49,051 nt of DNA from DATDXV01 sp035289205 (GTDB taxonomy: Archaea; Aenigmatarchaeota; Aenigmatarchaeia; Aenigmatarchaeales; DATDXV01): the NCBI GenBank assembly GCA_035289205.1, contig DATDXV010000021.1, positions 1 through 49,051 of the forward strand. The letters run 5' to 3'. The notes beneath the pieces were generated by a model. It saw only the letters and a program-made list of their open reading frames with translations. It was not told where the DNA came from and did not search any database. Each line of letters starts with the position of its first letter. Position 1 is the first letter of the stretch. Shown piece after piece: positions 39,390-48,057 of the stretch. The position numbers were made by a program, and so were the translations under genes.

Positions 39390-39932
39390 TTAACACAGCC
39401 ACTTGTTCGTTCCACTGTCATAGCTGCAGATCTTCTGATAAGCAGCTTCAACCGCGCTTATCAGCCTGATTGAAACGCTGTAACCGTTGCTCAGGACAGA
39501 AGCAGGGACATTGTCTATCTTTGCCTCAAAGTAGCCTGTTCCATCAGTTCTCGTGTTTTTGAAGAAAAACTGTGAAGTCACAGCGTCCTTCACCCCAACT
39601 TCTATGTCAGAGTTCGGAATGACTGTTCCGTTGGAATACGTAACAGTCCCGCTGAATCTCATGCTATAGATCTGCGAGCTAGGTATGCTCGATAGCGCGG
39701 GGCACCAGGCACCAAGGCAGGTTGAAAGACTGATTCCTGATGTATACACAGAAGCATCATATGCTATGAACTGTATTTTCAGGTTAGCAGAGCTGACCTC
39801 CCCTGCGGAGCCGAATGTTGCAGCATTCCTGAAGCTCGAAGAGGTCTGGTCAGGAACAAGAGGACCCGCAGCGAATGCTATCGAGACTAGAGCAGAAAAT
39901 GCCAAGGTCAATATCGCAGCCTGCTTTAGCAT
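39390..39932 (-). CDS. Secreted protein of unknown function
   Basis: 180 residues from ATG 39932. The signal peptide is MLKQAAILTLAFSALVSIAFA, likely cut near AFA-AG, followed by a Ser/Thr/Asn-rich beta-type domain with four cysteines (TCLGAWC, KICSY and final LC). The second half (MRFSGTVTYSNGTVIPNSDI, then GTGYFEAKID) resembles an Ig-like or carboxypeptidase-regulatory-like fold. Probably extracellular; no partner known. Confidence 0.7.
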   Translation of the reverse strand: MLKQAAILTLAFSALVSIAFAAGPLVPDQTSSSFRNAATFGSAGEVSSANLKIQFIAYDASVYTSGISLSTCLGAWCPALSSIPSSQIYSMRFSGTVTYSNGTVIPNSDIEVGVKDAVTSQFFFKNTRTDGTGYFEAKIDNVPASVLSNGYSVSIRLISAVEAAYQKICSYDSGTNKWLC

Positions 39933-39950
39933 AAACAACTTACCTAGAAC

Positions 39951-40700
39951 TCACTTAAATCCTTTAGCCCTGACTATTTCTGCTAGAGTGGCGTAAATGA
40001 CCTTTCCTGCAAGAAGCGTATAGACATCCTCCTCTGATGAAGAGAGGGGGGTGAATTCCACAAAATCAACAGCAGCAAGATTCTTTCCCAGGGCTCTCAC
40101 GGCTTCCAGAAGATTATTCACAGTTATCCCGTCCGGTTCTGGGTTTCCCACGGCGGGAACAATTGAAGGGTCAAGAACGTCATAGTCTATTGAAAGGTAT
40201 GCTCTTCCCTCGATATTAGAAAGGTCTTTCAGCGAAGCTACTTTGATACTCTTCTCTTTTATGAACTCCTCCTCCTTCCTGGACATGCATCTGATCCCAT
40301 ACATGTAGATGTTCTCAGGCCCTATCATCTCGCTGATCCTTCTGACAACCCCATTATGCCCGTTTGAATCCTCGCAGTCTGGATGCGCATCCAACACAAC
40401 TAAAACATCAGGCTTCAGCTCCTTGACAGCTCCCAATGTGACTGTGTGCTCTCCTCCCAGAATAATTGGGAACTGTTTCAGCCCTCTCAGCTTTGCACTT
40501 GTCTGGCTCATGAGCTGTTCAAGAGTTTCAGGATGTATGTCACCCAAGTCCTTGATGAATGCAGAATCTGTCAAATCTATTCCTCTGATGTATGTTTCCA
40601 ACTTGGGAAAGATGGAACGCAGCATCTGTGGTCCTTTGGCTGAGCCTCTCCTGAAAGTTTGCGTCCTGTCGTAGCAGATGCCTAGCAGAGCAAAGTCCAT
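39951..40700 (-). CDS. speB: Agmatinase/arginase-family ureohydrolase
   Basis: 249 residues. Binuclear manganese motifs are visible: GGEHTVTLG, VLDAHPDCED (H, D and D), YLSIDYDVLDPSIVP, and VEFTP. The arginase/agmatinase fold is complete though short. In archaea the enzyme usually hydrolyses agmatine to putrescine for polyamines. Sequence cannot exclude another guanidino substrate. Upstream of the secreted protein on the same strand. Confidence 0.9.
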   Translation of the reverse strand: MDFALLGICYDRTQTFRRGSAKGPQMLRSIFPKLETYIRGIDLTDSAFIKDLGDIHPETLEQLMSQTSAKLRGLKQFPIILGGEHTVTLGAVKELKPDVLVVLDAHPDCEDSNGHNGVVRRISEMIGPENIYMYGIRCMSRKEEEFIKEKSIKVASLKDLSNIEGRAYLSIDYDVLDPSIVPAVGNPEPDGITVNNLLEAVRALGKNLAAVDFVEFTPLSSSEEDVYTLLAGKVIYATLAEIVRAKGFK

Positions 40701-40725
40701 AAACTAATCAGAATGGCGGAGGCTT

Positions 40726-41640
40726 TTAAAGGTGATTAGGTCTCTTCTGGCTAAGCAAATAATTGGTTACCTCAGACCTATAGGCAGGCGCTATGTCCTC
40801 TGGCCTTGTAACAGTCACATAGAACAGTGCAAAGTATACTGTCTTGACCATGCCTATGTATATGCCTGCGGCAATGGCCAGTCCGATCCCTATGATCACC
40901 CAGAGCGCCAAGGGAACCACAAGGTATGTGGCATTAAGGAATCCGAGCATGAACGCCATTATGAAAAACGGTATCAGCAATATCATCCAGACATATCCCA
41001 AAGCAACGTTTCCCACAAAATCTATGCCAAAGACGCCTGCGAGAGCCCCGGGAACGTTCTTCCTTATGTTGTTTATCTCAGGCAGCGTATCAACAACGCT
41101 GTTCTCGCTAATGATCGACGCAGGCAGCAAGAAGTTTCCTATAAGATCCCAGCCCTCTTCCACGACCTTGCCTAGGATATACATCAGTCCGTTTATGATT
41201 GCAAAAAGAATTCCCTTTCTTCCCGTTCCGGCCTTCAGCTGGTTTGCAAGGGCTGTGAAAATGATGGTAAAGAGCCCTATCCAGAATATGTCGGACTTGT
41301 TCTCCTTTGCCCTGGCCAAGCCCTCTCCATAAGAAACCTTCTTCCCCGCGAACGTATTATAGACCAGCCAGCACTGCGCGCCGTTGTAATGGACTTTTAT
41401 GAATGGGAACAGAATCATCAGAACCAGTAGGCTGACAAATATAGCAAGGAATCCTATTGTCCCAAGCGCCGCGCCCCCGAAGATTATCGAAGCCCCTCCC
41501 AGAAGCAGGACAAGGTAGAAAAGCAGCGCAATCTTGACCTGAGCTGTTGTAGGCTTTATTATTTCCGGGTTCTTGGCAATAACAACAAATGTATTCTTCA
41601 GAAGATTTAGCGTGTCCTTTATACTGCCAAACATTGACAT
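40726..41640 (-). CDS. Multi-pass membrane protein (possibly DUF6159)
   Basis: 304 residues with about six hydrophobic segments: 36-70, 70-85, 117-133, 145-160, 210-245 and 245-275. The first part contains NTFVVIAKNPEIIKP and the end FYVTVTRPEDIAP. No catalytic motif. DUF6159 is a memory-based suggestion from the helix pattern. Possibly an envelope or transporter-like protein; single gene. Confidence 0.6.
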   Translation of the reverse strand: MSMFGSIKDTLNLLKNTFVVIAKNPEIIKPTTAQVKIALLFYLVLLLGGASIIFGGAALGTIGFLAIFVSLLVLMILFPFIKVHYNGAQCWLVYNTFAGKKVSYGEGLARAKENKSDIFWIGLFTIIFTALANQLKAGTGRKGILFAIINGLMYILGKVVEEGWDLIGNFLLPASIISENSVVDTLPEINNIRKNVPGALAGVFGIDFVGNVALGYVWMILLIPFFIMAFMLGFLNATYLVVPLALWVIIGIGLAIAAGIYIGMVKTVYFALFYVTVTRPEDIAPAYRSEVTNYLLSQKRPNHL

Positions 41641-41707
41641 CTCCCTGCGCTAGAATGGAGGCATTTGCTTATAAAGTTTATATAGAAGTGATTCCCATAG
41701 ATAAGGC

Positions 41708-42433
41708 ATGGCTTCTAAAAAGGCTAAACACAAGGCAAAACCGGTTCATAAAGTTCATAAAAAACCGGAGAAAAAGGCTGCGCCAAAGGCAGTGCCAAAG
41801 ATGCCTCCTGTAGAGAAGATGGCCGATGAGAAGGCGTTCGAGCTTCTGAAGAAATACAAGATCAGTCTGGTTCCGCAGATGGTTATAAAGAAGGATTCTG
41901 AGCTCCCTGCGGCTCTGAAGAAGATAGGCTTCCCCTGCGTCATGAAGGTCTCCTCCTCCAAGATTATTCATAGGACGGAAGTCGGAGGGGTTCTGAGGAA
42001 CATCAAATCAGATGCGGAGGCCATGGAAGCGTTCGGCAGACTCATGAAGATAAAGAACAACGAGAAGGTCATAGTCCAGAAGCATCTTGAAGATCTTGAG
42101 ATCATAGTCGGAGGGAAATACGATCCGCAGTTCGGCTACGTAGTTTCCGTTGGCCTTGGAGGGCAGTTTGTTGAAATCCTCAAGGACATAACATTCAGGA
42201 TAGCTCCTGTTACCCCTGCAGATGTCCATGCAATGCTCAAGGAGCTGAAGGGGTATGATGTGCTGAAGGGGTTCAGGAACTTCAAGCCCGTCAACATGGA
42301 AACGCTCGCCGAAGCTATTGTGAATGTTTCTAGGATGATTTCAAACGAGAAGATCAAGGAGATGGACCTGAATCCTCTCTTCTGCAGCGACAAGGGCTGC
42401 TGGGCAGCTGATGTCAGGCTAATCAAGCAATAG
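41708..42433 (+). CDS. acdB: ADP-forming acyl-CoA synthetase, beta subunit (ATP-grasp)
   Basis: 241 residues: a basic N-terminus of about 35 residues, then the ATP-grasp domain (KAFELLKKYKISLVPQMVIK, GFPCVMKVSSSKIIHRTEVG, QKHLEDLEIIVGGKYDPQF, GYVVSVGLGGQFVEILKDIT, LNPLFC). It binds ATP and transfers phosphate via the histidine of the alpha subunit to form acetyl-CoA from acetate, or in reverse ATP from acetyl-CoA. The alpha subunit gene lies 3.4 kb downstream at 45.9-47.3 kb, same strand, so the genes are split but nearby. Confidence 0.92.
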   Translation: MASKKAKHKAKPVHKVHKKPEKKAAPKAVPKMPPVEKMADEKAFELLKKYKISLVPQMVIKKDSELPAALKKIGFPCVMKVSSSKIIHRTEVGGVLRNIKSDAEAMEAFGRLMKIKNNEKVIVQKHLEDLEIIVGGKYDPQFGYVVSVGLGGQFVEILKDITFRIAPVTPADVHAMLKELKGYDVLKGFRNFKPVNMETLAEAIVNVSRMISNEKIKEMDLNPLFCSDKGCWAADVRLIKQ

Positions 42434-42434
42434 G

Positions 42435-42617
42435 CTAGACTTTCTTGTAATTGATTGCTATAAGAATCAGAATTGCAATCCAGATGAAACCTACTATCAA
42501 GCTGATTAGATTTGGAGGCAGGACACCGAAATTAAGTATGTCATCCACATTCTGTGCCAAGGCAGTTCTGCTGTTTAAAATCATAAACAAAGCTAGCATG
42601 ATGGATATATTTCTCAT
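42435..42617 (-). CDS. Small secreted or membrane-anchored protein
   Basis: 60 residues: MRNISIMLALFMILNSRTALA is a signal-peptide-like start, then a short exposed linker, then one membrane helix LISLIVGFIWIAILILIAIN and a lysine tail. A tiny envelope protein of unknown function. It converges on acdB with one base between stops. Confidence 0.6.
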   Translation of the reverse strand: MRNISIMLALFMILNSRTALAQNVDDILNFGVLPPNLISLIVGFIWIAILILIAINYKKV

Positions 42618-42658
42618 AAAGAAATTGCATTGCTATTGAATAAAAACATTAACTTTTA

Positions 42659-42847
42659 TCAGAATTTCTTCTTCGGATGCCAGACAAAATCATTTCCAGG
42701 GCTCATAAGATCATCTTGGACATCATTTATAGAAAATTCCTCGCCACAATCGTCGCAAGTGAAGCCGGAATCATCCATGGAAAAGTTGCTATTGCCACTG
42801 CAGGATGGGCAAAGAACAAGACGCGGCGACATCGAGGGGCTATCCAT
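42659..42847 (-). CDS. Small zinc-ribbon protein
   Basis: 62 residues with two knuckles: LCPSCSGN and FTCDDCGEEF, a four-cysteine zinc ribbon (about C13, C16, C30, C33). The N-terminus has MSPRLVL and the C-terminus a charged tail. The layout fits a small translation- or transcription-linked zinc ribbon; no family can be named. It shares a promoter region with the following aminotransferase gene (divergent). Confidence 0.7.
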   Translation of the reverse strand: MDSPSMSPRLVLCPSCSGNSNFSMDDSGFTCDDCGEEFSINDVQDDLMSPGNDFVWHPKKKF

Positions 42848-42931
42848 GCTAGATTAGTAGCACAAATAAGTATTTATACGCATCAGGACTGAAAAAATTT
42901 ACTTTAAATTAAAGTTTGCATCATATTTTTC

Positions 42932-44107
42932 ATGCCGCTTCGACAAATCCTCTCCGAAAGGGAGGAGGAGCTTGAAAAACTGGAGATGCAGAAGCTTTTG
43001 AGGGTTGCAACAGAGTCAAAAAACATAATTTCTCTTGGTCCAGGGGAGCCAGACTTCGGACCACCCAAGCAAGTTGTTGCAGAACTGAAGAGAGCTGTGC
43101 AAAAGGGTTATTCAAGGTATTCGGCGGTTGAGGGAAGGAAAGAGCTCTTGGAACAGGTTGCAAAAAAACTTAGAAAGGAGAATAAAATCAGTACGGACAC
43201 CGAAAATATTGTTGTGACATCAGGAAGCAACGAGGCCATAATGCTCTCCCTGATGTGCGTTGTTGACCCCGGGGAGCAGGTGATGGTGCCTGACCCTGGA
43301 TATGTCACATACATACCAACAGTTGAACTATTGAATGGACAGGCCATCTCAATTCCTTTGCTTGACAGGAAGAATTTCGAGCCTACAATTGAATCGCTTA
43401 AATGGCTGCTAAAGGAGCCTAAAAGAACGCGGGCAATAATCCTGAACACTCCTTCGAATCCTACAGGAAGAACCTACAGCAGGAAGGTTCTGGAAGAGAT
43501 AGCGGATTTTGCGGTTCAGCACAATCTTCTGGTCATCTCGGACGAGGCTTATGAGAAGTTCGTCTATAATAAGTCCAAACATATTTCCATAGGAAGCTTC
43601 AACGGAATGCAGGACTATGTTGTGACAGTCCACAGCTTCTCCAAGACATTCGGGATGCCAGGCTTCCGAGTCGGCTATGCGTCAGGGCCAAAGAAGGTCA
43701 TTGATGCGATGAGAAAGCTGCATCTCTATGCCTCAATCTGCGCTCCGACAATATCGCAGATTGCTGCAACGAAAGCGCTGAAGGTAGGCACTGGATTCTT
43801 GAAGAAAATAGTGAAGGAATACGACAGAAGAAGGAAGCTTGTCGTGAAAAGAATCAAGGGCATAGACAGCCTGTCAATGGTGGAGCCGAACGGGGCGTTC
43901 TATGCATTTGTGAAGTATCAAAACATTCACAAAAGCTCTCTCAAGCTTTGCAGGAAAATTCTAGAAGAATACAAATTGGCTCTTGTTCCTGGATCCGATT
44001 TCGGAAGGTATGGTGAAGGTTATTTCAGGATTTCCTATGCAACATCACGGCCTCTCCTGGAAAAGGGTCTGGACAGATTGGAAAAGGCTTTCAAGAAAAT
44101 GAAGTGA
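42932..44107 (+). CDS. Class I PLP-dependent aminotransferase (aspartate-like)
   Basis: 391 residues, full length. Motifs: SLGPGEPDFGPPKQVVAELK, VEGRKELLEQVAKKL, a cofactor-binding VTSGSNEAIMLSL, ILNTPSNPTGRTYS, VISDEAYEKFVY, HSFSKTFGMPGFRVG with the PLP lysine, and a C-terminal FRISYA arginine. It transfers amino groups between amino acids and 2-oxo acids. Many such enzymes in small archaea act broadly. Convergent with the next gene, overlapping by 17 bases. Confidence 0.93.
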   Translation: MPLRQILSEREEELEKLEMQKLLRVATESKNIISLGPGEPDFGPPKQVVAELKRAVQKGYSRYSAVEGRKELLEQVAKKLRKENKISTDTENIVVTSGSNEAIMLSLMCVVDPGEQVMVPDPGYVTYIPTVELLNGQAISIPLLDRKNFEPTIESLKWLLKEPKRTRAIILNTPSNPTGRTYSRKVLEEIADFAVQHNLLVISDEAYEKFVYNKSKHISIGSFNGMQDYVVTVHSFSKTFGMPGFRVGYASGPKKVIDAMRKLHLYASICAPTISQIAATKALKVGTGFLKKIVKEYDRRRKLVVKRIKGIDSLSMVEPNGAFYAFVKYQNIHKSSLKLCRKILEEYKLALVPGSDFGRYGEGYFRISYATSRPLLEKGLDRLEKAFKKMK

Positions 44108-44906
44108 AAGGCCTTCCAAATTCAGGCAATGCTTCTTTAGGAACAAGATTCCATGGCTTAACAGGGCTCTTGGAATTTATGACAACCCATCTTCCTCTTC
44201 TTTTGTTGAAGACCAAAGTTGTGTCATGCAGTGTTTCCGAACTATCAGACCTTGCATATGTGTATCCGTATAATTCTTCCATTCTAAGGCTTAGCAGAAG
44301 TTCTCTTATTCTGTCTCCGGCATCTTTGCAGACACCCCTAACAACTTCCTTGCCAGAAGGCTTGTAAACTTTCTTTGCATGTTCCACCCTCTCATCAAAT
44401 TCTTCCATATCTCTCTCCCTCTCCTTCTTCTTCATTCCCAGTGCCTCTTGGTGCTCAATCCTCAGAGCACGCAACCTTTCAAAATTATACTCCATCAAAT
44501 CATTGACAATAAAGCCGACATCCTCAAACAAGAAATTCGATCTCATGGATTTGGAAAACAATAGCTTCTCATATTTCCTCTTGGCATCAGGGTAAAGAGG
44601 TAGATCTATTCTTCTCGGACTTATCTTGATATGTTCATCGTCAGAAAAGCCATATCTCTCCAGATCAAATGCAATGGCAAGCTGAGGTTCGCCAGCTATC
44701 GGCACAATAACGCTTCTATCATTCTTGGTAAAAAAGAAATAAACCTGATTAAGCGTGCCATGCTTGTCTAAAGAAACATAATCCACAGCACTGCGGTAAA
44801 GCTCGCTGGATGTAAGATTTGTTAAACCGTTTGGTTTGTAGTTTCGCAGAGCATCTTCCACTATATCCCGCGGGACAGTCTTCTGCTTAGCCAGCTGACT
44901 CACCAT
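44091..44906 (-). CDS. Unidentified protein paired with a kinase-like gene
   Basis: 271 residues. It is mixed alpha/beta with a charged helix (EALGMKKKERERDMEEFDER, about 153-172) and a strand-rich centre (NLTSSELYRSAVDYVSLDKH). It ends PEFGRPFTSFS. No motif known to me. It overlaps the kinase-like gene by 20 bases, so the two are co-translated; a functional pair is probable. Confidence 0.55.
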   Translation of the reverse strand: MVSQLAKQKTVPRDIVEDALRNYKPNGLTNLTSSELYRSAVDYVSLDKHGTLNQVYFFFTKNDRSVIVPIAGEPQLAIAFDLERYGFSDDEHIKISPRRIDLPLYPDAKRKYEKLLFSKSMRSNFLFEDVGFIVNDLMEYNFERLRALRIEHQEALGMKKKERERDMEEFDERVEHAKKVYKPSGKEVVRGVCKDAGDRIRELLLSLRMEELYGYTYARSDSSETLHDTTLVFNKRRGRWVVINSKSPVKPWNLVPKEALPEFGRPFTSFS

Positions 44907-45474
44907 TCATCCTTAGAATAGACCTTTCAAATTCCCTGTCAAAATAATCCAATAAATCTTTCTCCATCTTGTCTTCATCGCCAAAAACATCCTCTAAAGT
45001 GCGCTTCATGCTCATGTAATCGATCTTCATACCCTTTATAAAAATCTCTTCAAAGTTCTCTTCCAATGGAGAAACAGCACTCTCACCGAAATCAATTATC
45101 TTAATTTCTGGATCATACCCATCTGGAGAAATTATTATGTTGCCTGCACCAATGTCGCGATGCGTAAACCCTAATCTAATTTCATCTGCCAAGAGCCTTG
45201 CCAAATTCTTCGCTACTTTAGCCGATGTTTCATCCCTCCATTTTTTCTCATCAGCAGCAGACCTATAATCGCGGATTACGTCCCTGCCTTGGGCATAAAC
45301 ACCTACAGCCCTCTGTGTCTTATAGGGATCTTCTGTAACAAGCACTAATTCCTGCACATACTTCGAAGGCTGCCCAACAAATTGAGCCATAAGTGAAGGG
45401 ATTCCTTTGCAGTCCAAATCAGAAAGCATATTTCCCTCCTTTGTCTTACCGATTATCTTAAAGGTCATAATCAT
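44887..45474 (-). CDS. Small protein-kinase-like protein
   Basis: 195 residues. The catalytic loop THRDIGAGNIIIS (H-R-D-x4-N) and metal-binding IKIIDFGES (DFG) are both intact, near 104-131. The N-lobe is short (about 95 residues) and I see no clear glycine-rich loop, so it resembles RIO- or Bud32-like small kinases or an antibiotic-kinase relative. Substrate unknown. The gene is followed by an unidentified gene, overlapping. Confidence 0.65.
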   Translation of the reverse strand: MIMTFKIIGKTKEGNMLSDLDCKGIPSLMAQFVGQPSKYVQELVLVTEDPYKTQRAVGVYAQGRDVIRDYRSAADEKKWRDETSAKVAKNLARLLADEIRLGFTHRDIGAGNIIISPDGYDPEIKIIDFGESAVSPLEENFEEIFIKGMKIDYMSMKRTLEDVFGDEDKMEKDLLDYFDREFERSILRMNGESAG

Positions 45475-45581
45475 AGTTGTGTAAGCGATTATTTAAAGCT
45501 TACTTATTTTAACTACTTAAAAGTGATTATACTATTAAGTGGCAATCTTTCTTATAAATAATCTCAGGAAATATTGTTAGT

Positions 45582-45833
45582 ATGGCAAAAACTCTTGTGG
45601 GAAAGGTTGAACACTACTTCGGAAAGGTCGGCGTTGCAATAGTGGATCTCTCGGACACAGTAAAAGTCGGGGATAAGATCGCCATAGAGGGCCCTTCTAC
45701 GATGTTCGAGCAGGTGATAGATTCCATACAGGTCGAGCATAAGCCTGTCCAGTCTGCAAAGAAGGGCGACGCGATAGGGATCAAGGTCAAGGACAAGGTT
45801 CGAGAGAAGGACAATGTTTTCCGCGTTGTTTAG
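45582..45833 (+). CDS. EF-Tu domain 2-like small protein
   Basis: 83 residues: MAKTLVGKVEHYFGKVGVAIV, LSDTVKVGDKIAIEGPS, then VQSAKKGDAIGIKVKDKVRE. The G-K-V-x(n)-V-x-V-G-D-x-I and the K-x-G-D-x-I-G-I elements form the beta barrel of translation-factor domain II (EF-Tu_D2). Free-standing copies occur in archaea without a proven role. It precedes acdA by 40 bases and may share a transcript. Confidence 0.8.
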   Translation: MAKTLVGKVEHYFGKVGVAIVDLSDTVKVGDKIAIEGPSTMFEQVIDSIQVEHKPVQSAKKGDAIGIKVKDKVREKDNVFRVV

Positions 45834-45873
45834 ACTGAAAATCAATAAATAGAAGTGGCTACATCTATAGGGA

Positions 45874-47253
45874 ATGCATGACCTCGAGAAGTTCTTTTCA
45901 CCCCAGTCCATAGCCGTGATCGGTGCAAGCAGAACACCTGGCAAGATTGGTTACACTATTCTGGAAAACCTAAAAGTCACCTTCCAAGGCAAGCTATACC
46001 CTATAAATCCTAATGCAGACGAAATACTAGGTTTAGCAGCTTTTCCCTCTGTATTAGAGGTGCCTGAACCCATTGATCTCGCTGTAGTGAGTGTGCCAGC
46101 AGAAAAGGTCAAATCTATCATAGAAGAGTGTAAAAAGAAGAAGATAAGGTCTTGTATCATAATATCGTCAGGATTCAGTGAGATAGGGGATAAAGAAGCT
46201 GAATTAGAGCTTCGTCAGATTTCTAAAGGTTCTATGAGGATAATTGGTCCGAATACACTAGGTGTCTTTGCACCAACTAAGCTAGATACGCTGTTTCTGC
46301 AGAGAGAGAGGCTCAAAAGACCTTCTAAGGGAAATATAGGTTTCATAACTCAATCTGGAGCCGTAGGGTCAGCTTTAATCGACTCCTTATCCTTGGAGGG
46401 TGTTGGATTAGCTAAGTTCATCTCTTTAGGCAATAAAGTTGATATCAATGAATTAGACTGCTTAGAGTACATGGAGAACGATGTAGAGATACGCTGTATT
46501 TCAATATATCTAGAGTCCATAACAGACGGAAGAAGGTTGATAGAGCTCGGTAAGAAGGTCTCTAAGAAAAAGCCGGTTGTTATACTGAAAGCTGGCAAAT
46601 CAGAGGCTGGCAACAGGGCTGTTGCTTCGCATACAGGAGCCTTGGCGGGACCTTATGCAATTGCCTCAGCAGCTATGCGGCAGGCAGGCTTTATAGAGGT
46701 AGAAAGCTCAGAGGAGCTCTTTGACGCCTCCAAAGCCCTGGCAGACCAGCCAATACTCAAGGACAAGAAGATAGCTATTATCACGGATGGGGGAGGTTTT
46801 GGTATCCTGGCGGCAGATGCTGCAACCAAGCTTGGCCTGGAACTGCCTGAGCTATCTGACCATGCAAAGAAAGTTCTAAAGAATCTCTTGCCAAAATACG
46901 CCTCCATTGCAAATCCCATAGACCTGACAGGCGATGCCACTTCAGAAAGATACAAGAAAACCCTTGATGCGGTATTCAAAGATGGCAACATTGCAGGGGT
47001 TGTCCTCGTTGTTCTTCTGCAGATACCTACGCTGGATGATAATGTTCTAACGGTGATCAGGGACTGCAAGATCTATGGGAAGCCCTTCACAGTCTGCATG
47101 ATGGGAAGCCAGTGGACCCAGGAGCGCACTAGAAAGCTGCAGGAGTTCGGCGTTCCCGTATATCCTACACCTGAAAGGGCAGTAAAGGCCATGCATGCCC
47201 TCTATAGATATGGCCAGTATCTGAAGGAAAATACAACTACCTCTAAGAAGTAA
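45874..47253 (+). CDS. acdA: ADP-forming acyl-CoA synthetase, alpha subunit
   Basis: 459 residues, the normal alpha size. A CoA-binding domain begins VIGASRTPGKIGYTIL, followed by succinyl-CoA-ligase-like parts: RIIGPNTLGVF, GFITQSGAVGSALID, and the phosphohistidine region VASHTGALAGPYAIA with the catalytic His in SHTGALAG. With acdB it makes ATP from acetyl- or acyl-CoA, typical of fermentative archaea. It lies after the EF-Tu D2-like gene. Confidence 0.94.
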   Translation: MHDLEKFFSPQSIAVIGASRTPGKIGYTILENLKVTFQGKLYPINPNADEILGLAAFPSVLEVPEPIDLAVVSVPAEKVKSIIEECKKKKIRSCIIISSGFSEIGDKEAELELRQISKGSMRIIGPNTLGVFAPTKLDTLFLQRERLKRPSKGNIGFITQSGAVGSALIDSLSLEGVGLAKFISLGNKVDINELDCLEYMENDVEIRCISIYLESITDGRRLIELGKKVSKKKPVVILKAGKSEAGNRAVASHTGALAGPYAIASAAMRQAGFIEVESSEELFDASKALADQPILKDKKIAIITDGGGFGILAADAATKLGLELPELSDHAKKVLKNLLPKYASIANPIDLTGDATSERYKKTLDAVFKDGNIAGVVLVVLLQIPTLDDNVLTVIRDCKIYGKPFTVCMMGSQWTQERTRKLQEFGVPVYPTPERAVKAMHALYRYGQYLKENTTTSKK

Positions 47254-47286
47254 CATATTTAAAAACCCTCCGGAACAATAGTTCTC

Positions 47287-48057
47287 ATGGCAATTGGATA
47301 CTCATGGCCCGTTGAAAGAGTAGACATTTCAAAGGCATTGGCAGTTTATCCCAATGAGGATCTGTTATTGCAACCAGCTTCTTACAGGAGCGTATTCAAG
47401 AAAGAACAGTTGCTAGATATAAAAGAAGCCTCAAAAAAGAGAGAGGTAAGATCTGTTCATATAAAGCCCTATGGCTGGGCGGATGCCGATGAAAAAAGCG
47501 CGGAAGAGCTAACCGGAGAACTTCAGCATATAGAAGAAATCCTTCCGGGCGTGGAAACTATAGTCACCCATCCTCCGATAGCCATATTTGCTGATGCCTA
47601 TCAAAATATCTTCAGGAGATATATTGGTATTCTGAGTAGAGCTGTAAATAATACCGACAACATAAGGATAGCTATAGAAAACATGAGAAGTGCAAACACT
47701 ATGTGCTCTCCGGAACGAATAAGGTATGTTAGAAAGCTTCTTGACAGATCGCAGGAACCAAGAATCGGCTTTGCCATAGATACATCGCATCTTCATCTGA
47801 GAAACAGAAAGAAAATGTCTAGAAGGAATGCGAATATGCGAACTTTCAATGAATTTTATGAGGAGGCAGGGAAAGAGAGGGTATTCCAGCTGCATATATC
47901 CGACCCCAAGCACAGCGCACTGAGCGATAGGCACTTTGACTGGAATGATATAATAGCAGGCGAAAAGACAGTTTTGATTGACAAGATAATGGAAGTCAAG
48001 ACGCCTGAAGAACTTAAGAGCTCTGTAGAATATCTAAAAGAAAATAAATTTATCTAA
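47287..48057 (+). CDS. Xylose isomerase-like TIM-barrel protein
   Basis: 256 residues. A TIM barrel with metal-site-like motifs: IRIAIENMRS (strand with Glu), GFAIDTSHLHLR (Asp and His), VFQLHISDPKHSALSDRHF (His, Asp and His). These are the ligands of endonuclease IV and sugar-isomerase families. The metal site looks complete, but the reaction is not identifiable; DNA repair and sugar isomerisation are both open. It ends four bases within the convergent nucleotidyltransferase. Confidence 0.75.
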   Translation: MAIGYSWPVERVDISKALAVYPNEDLLLQPASYRSVFKKEQLLDIKEASKKREVRSVHIKPYGWADADEKSAEELTGELQHIEEILPGVETIVTHPPIAIFADAYQNIFRRYIGILSRAVNNTDNIRIAIENMRSANTMCSPERIRYVRKLLDRSQEPRIGFAIDTSHLHLRNRKKMSRRNANMRTFNEFYEEAGKERVFQLHISDPKHSALSDRHFDWNDIIAGEKTVLIDKIMEVKTPEELKSSVEYLKENKFI

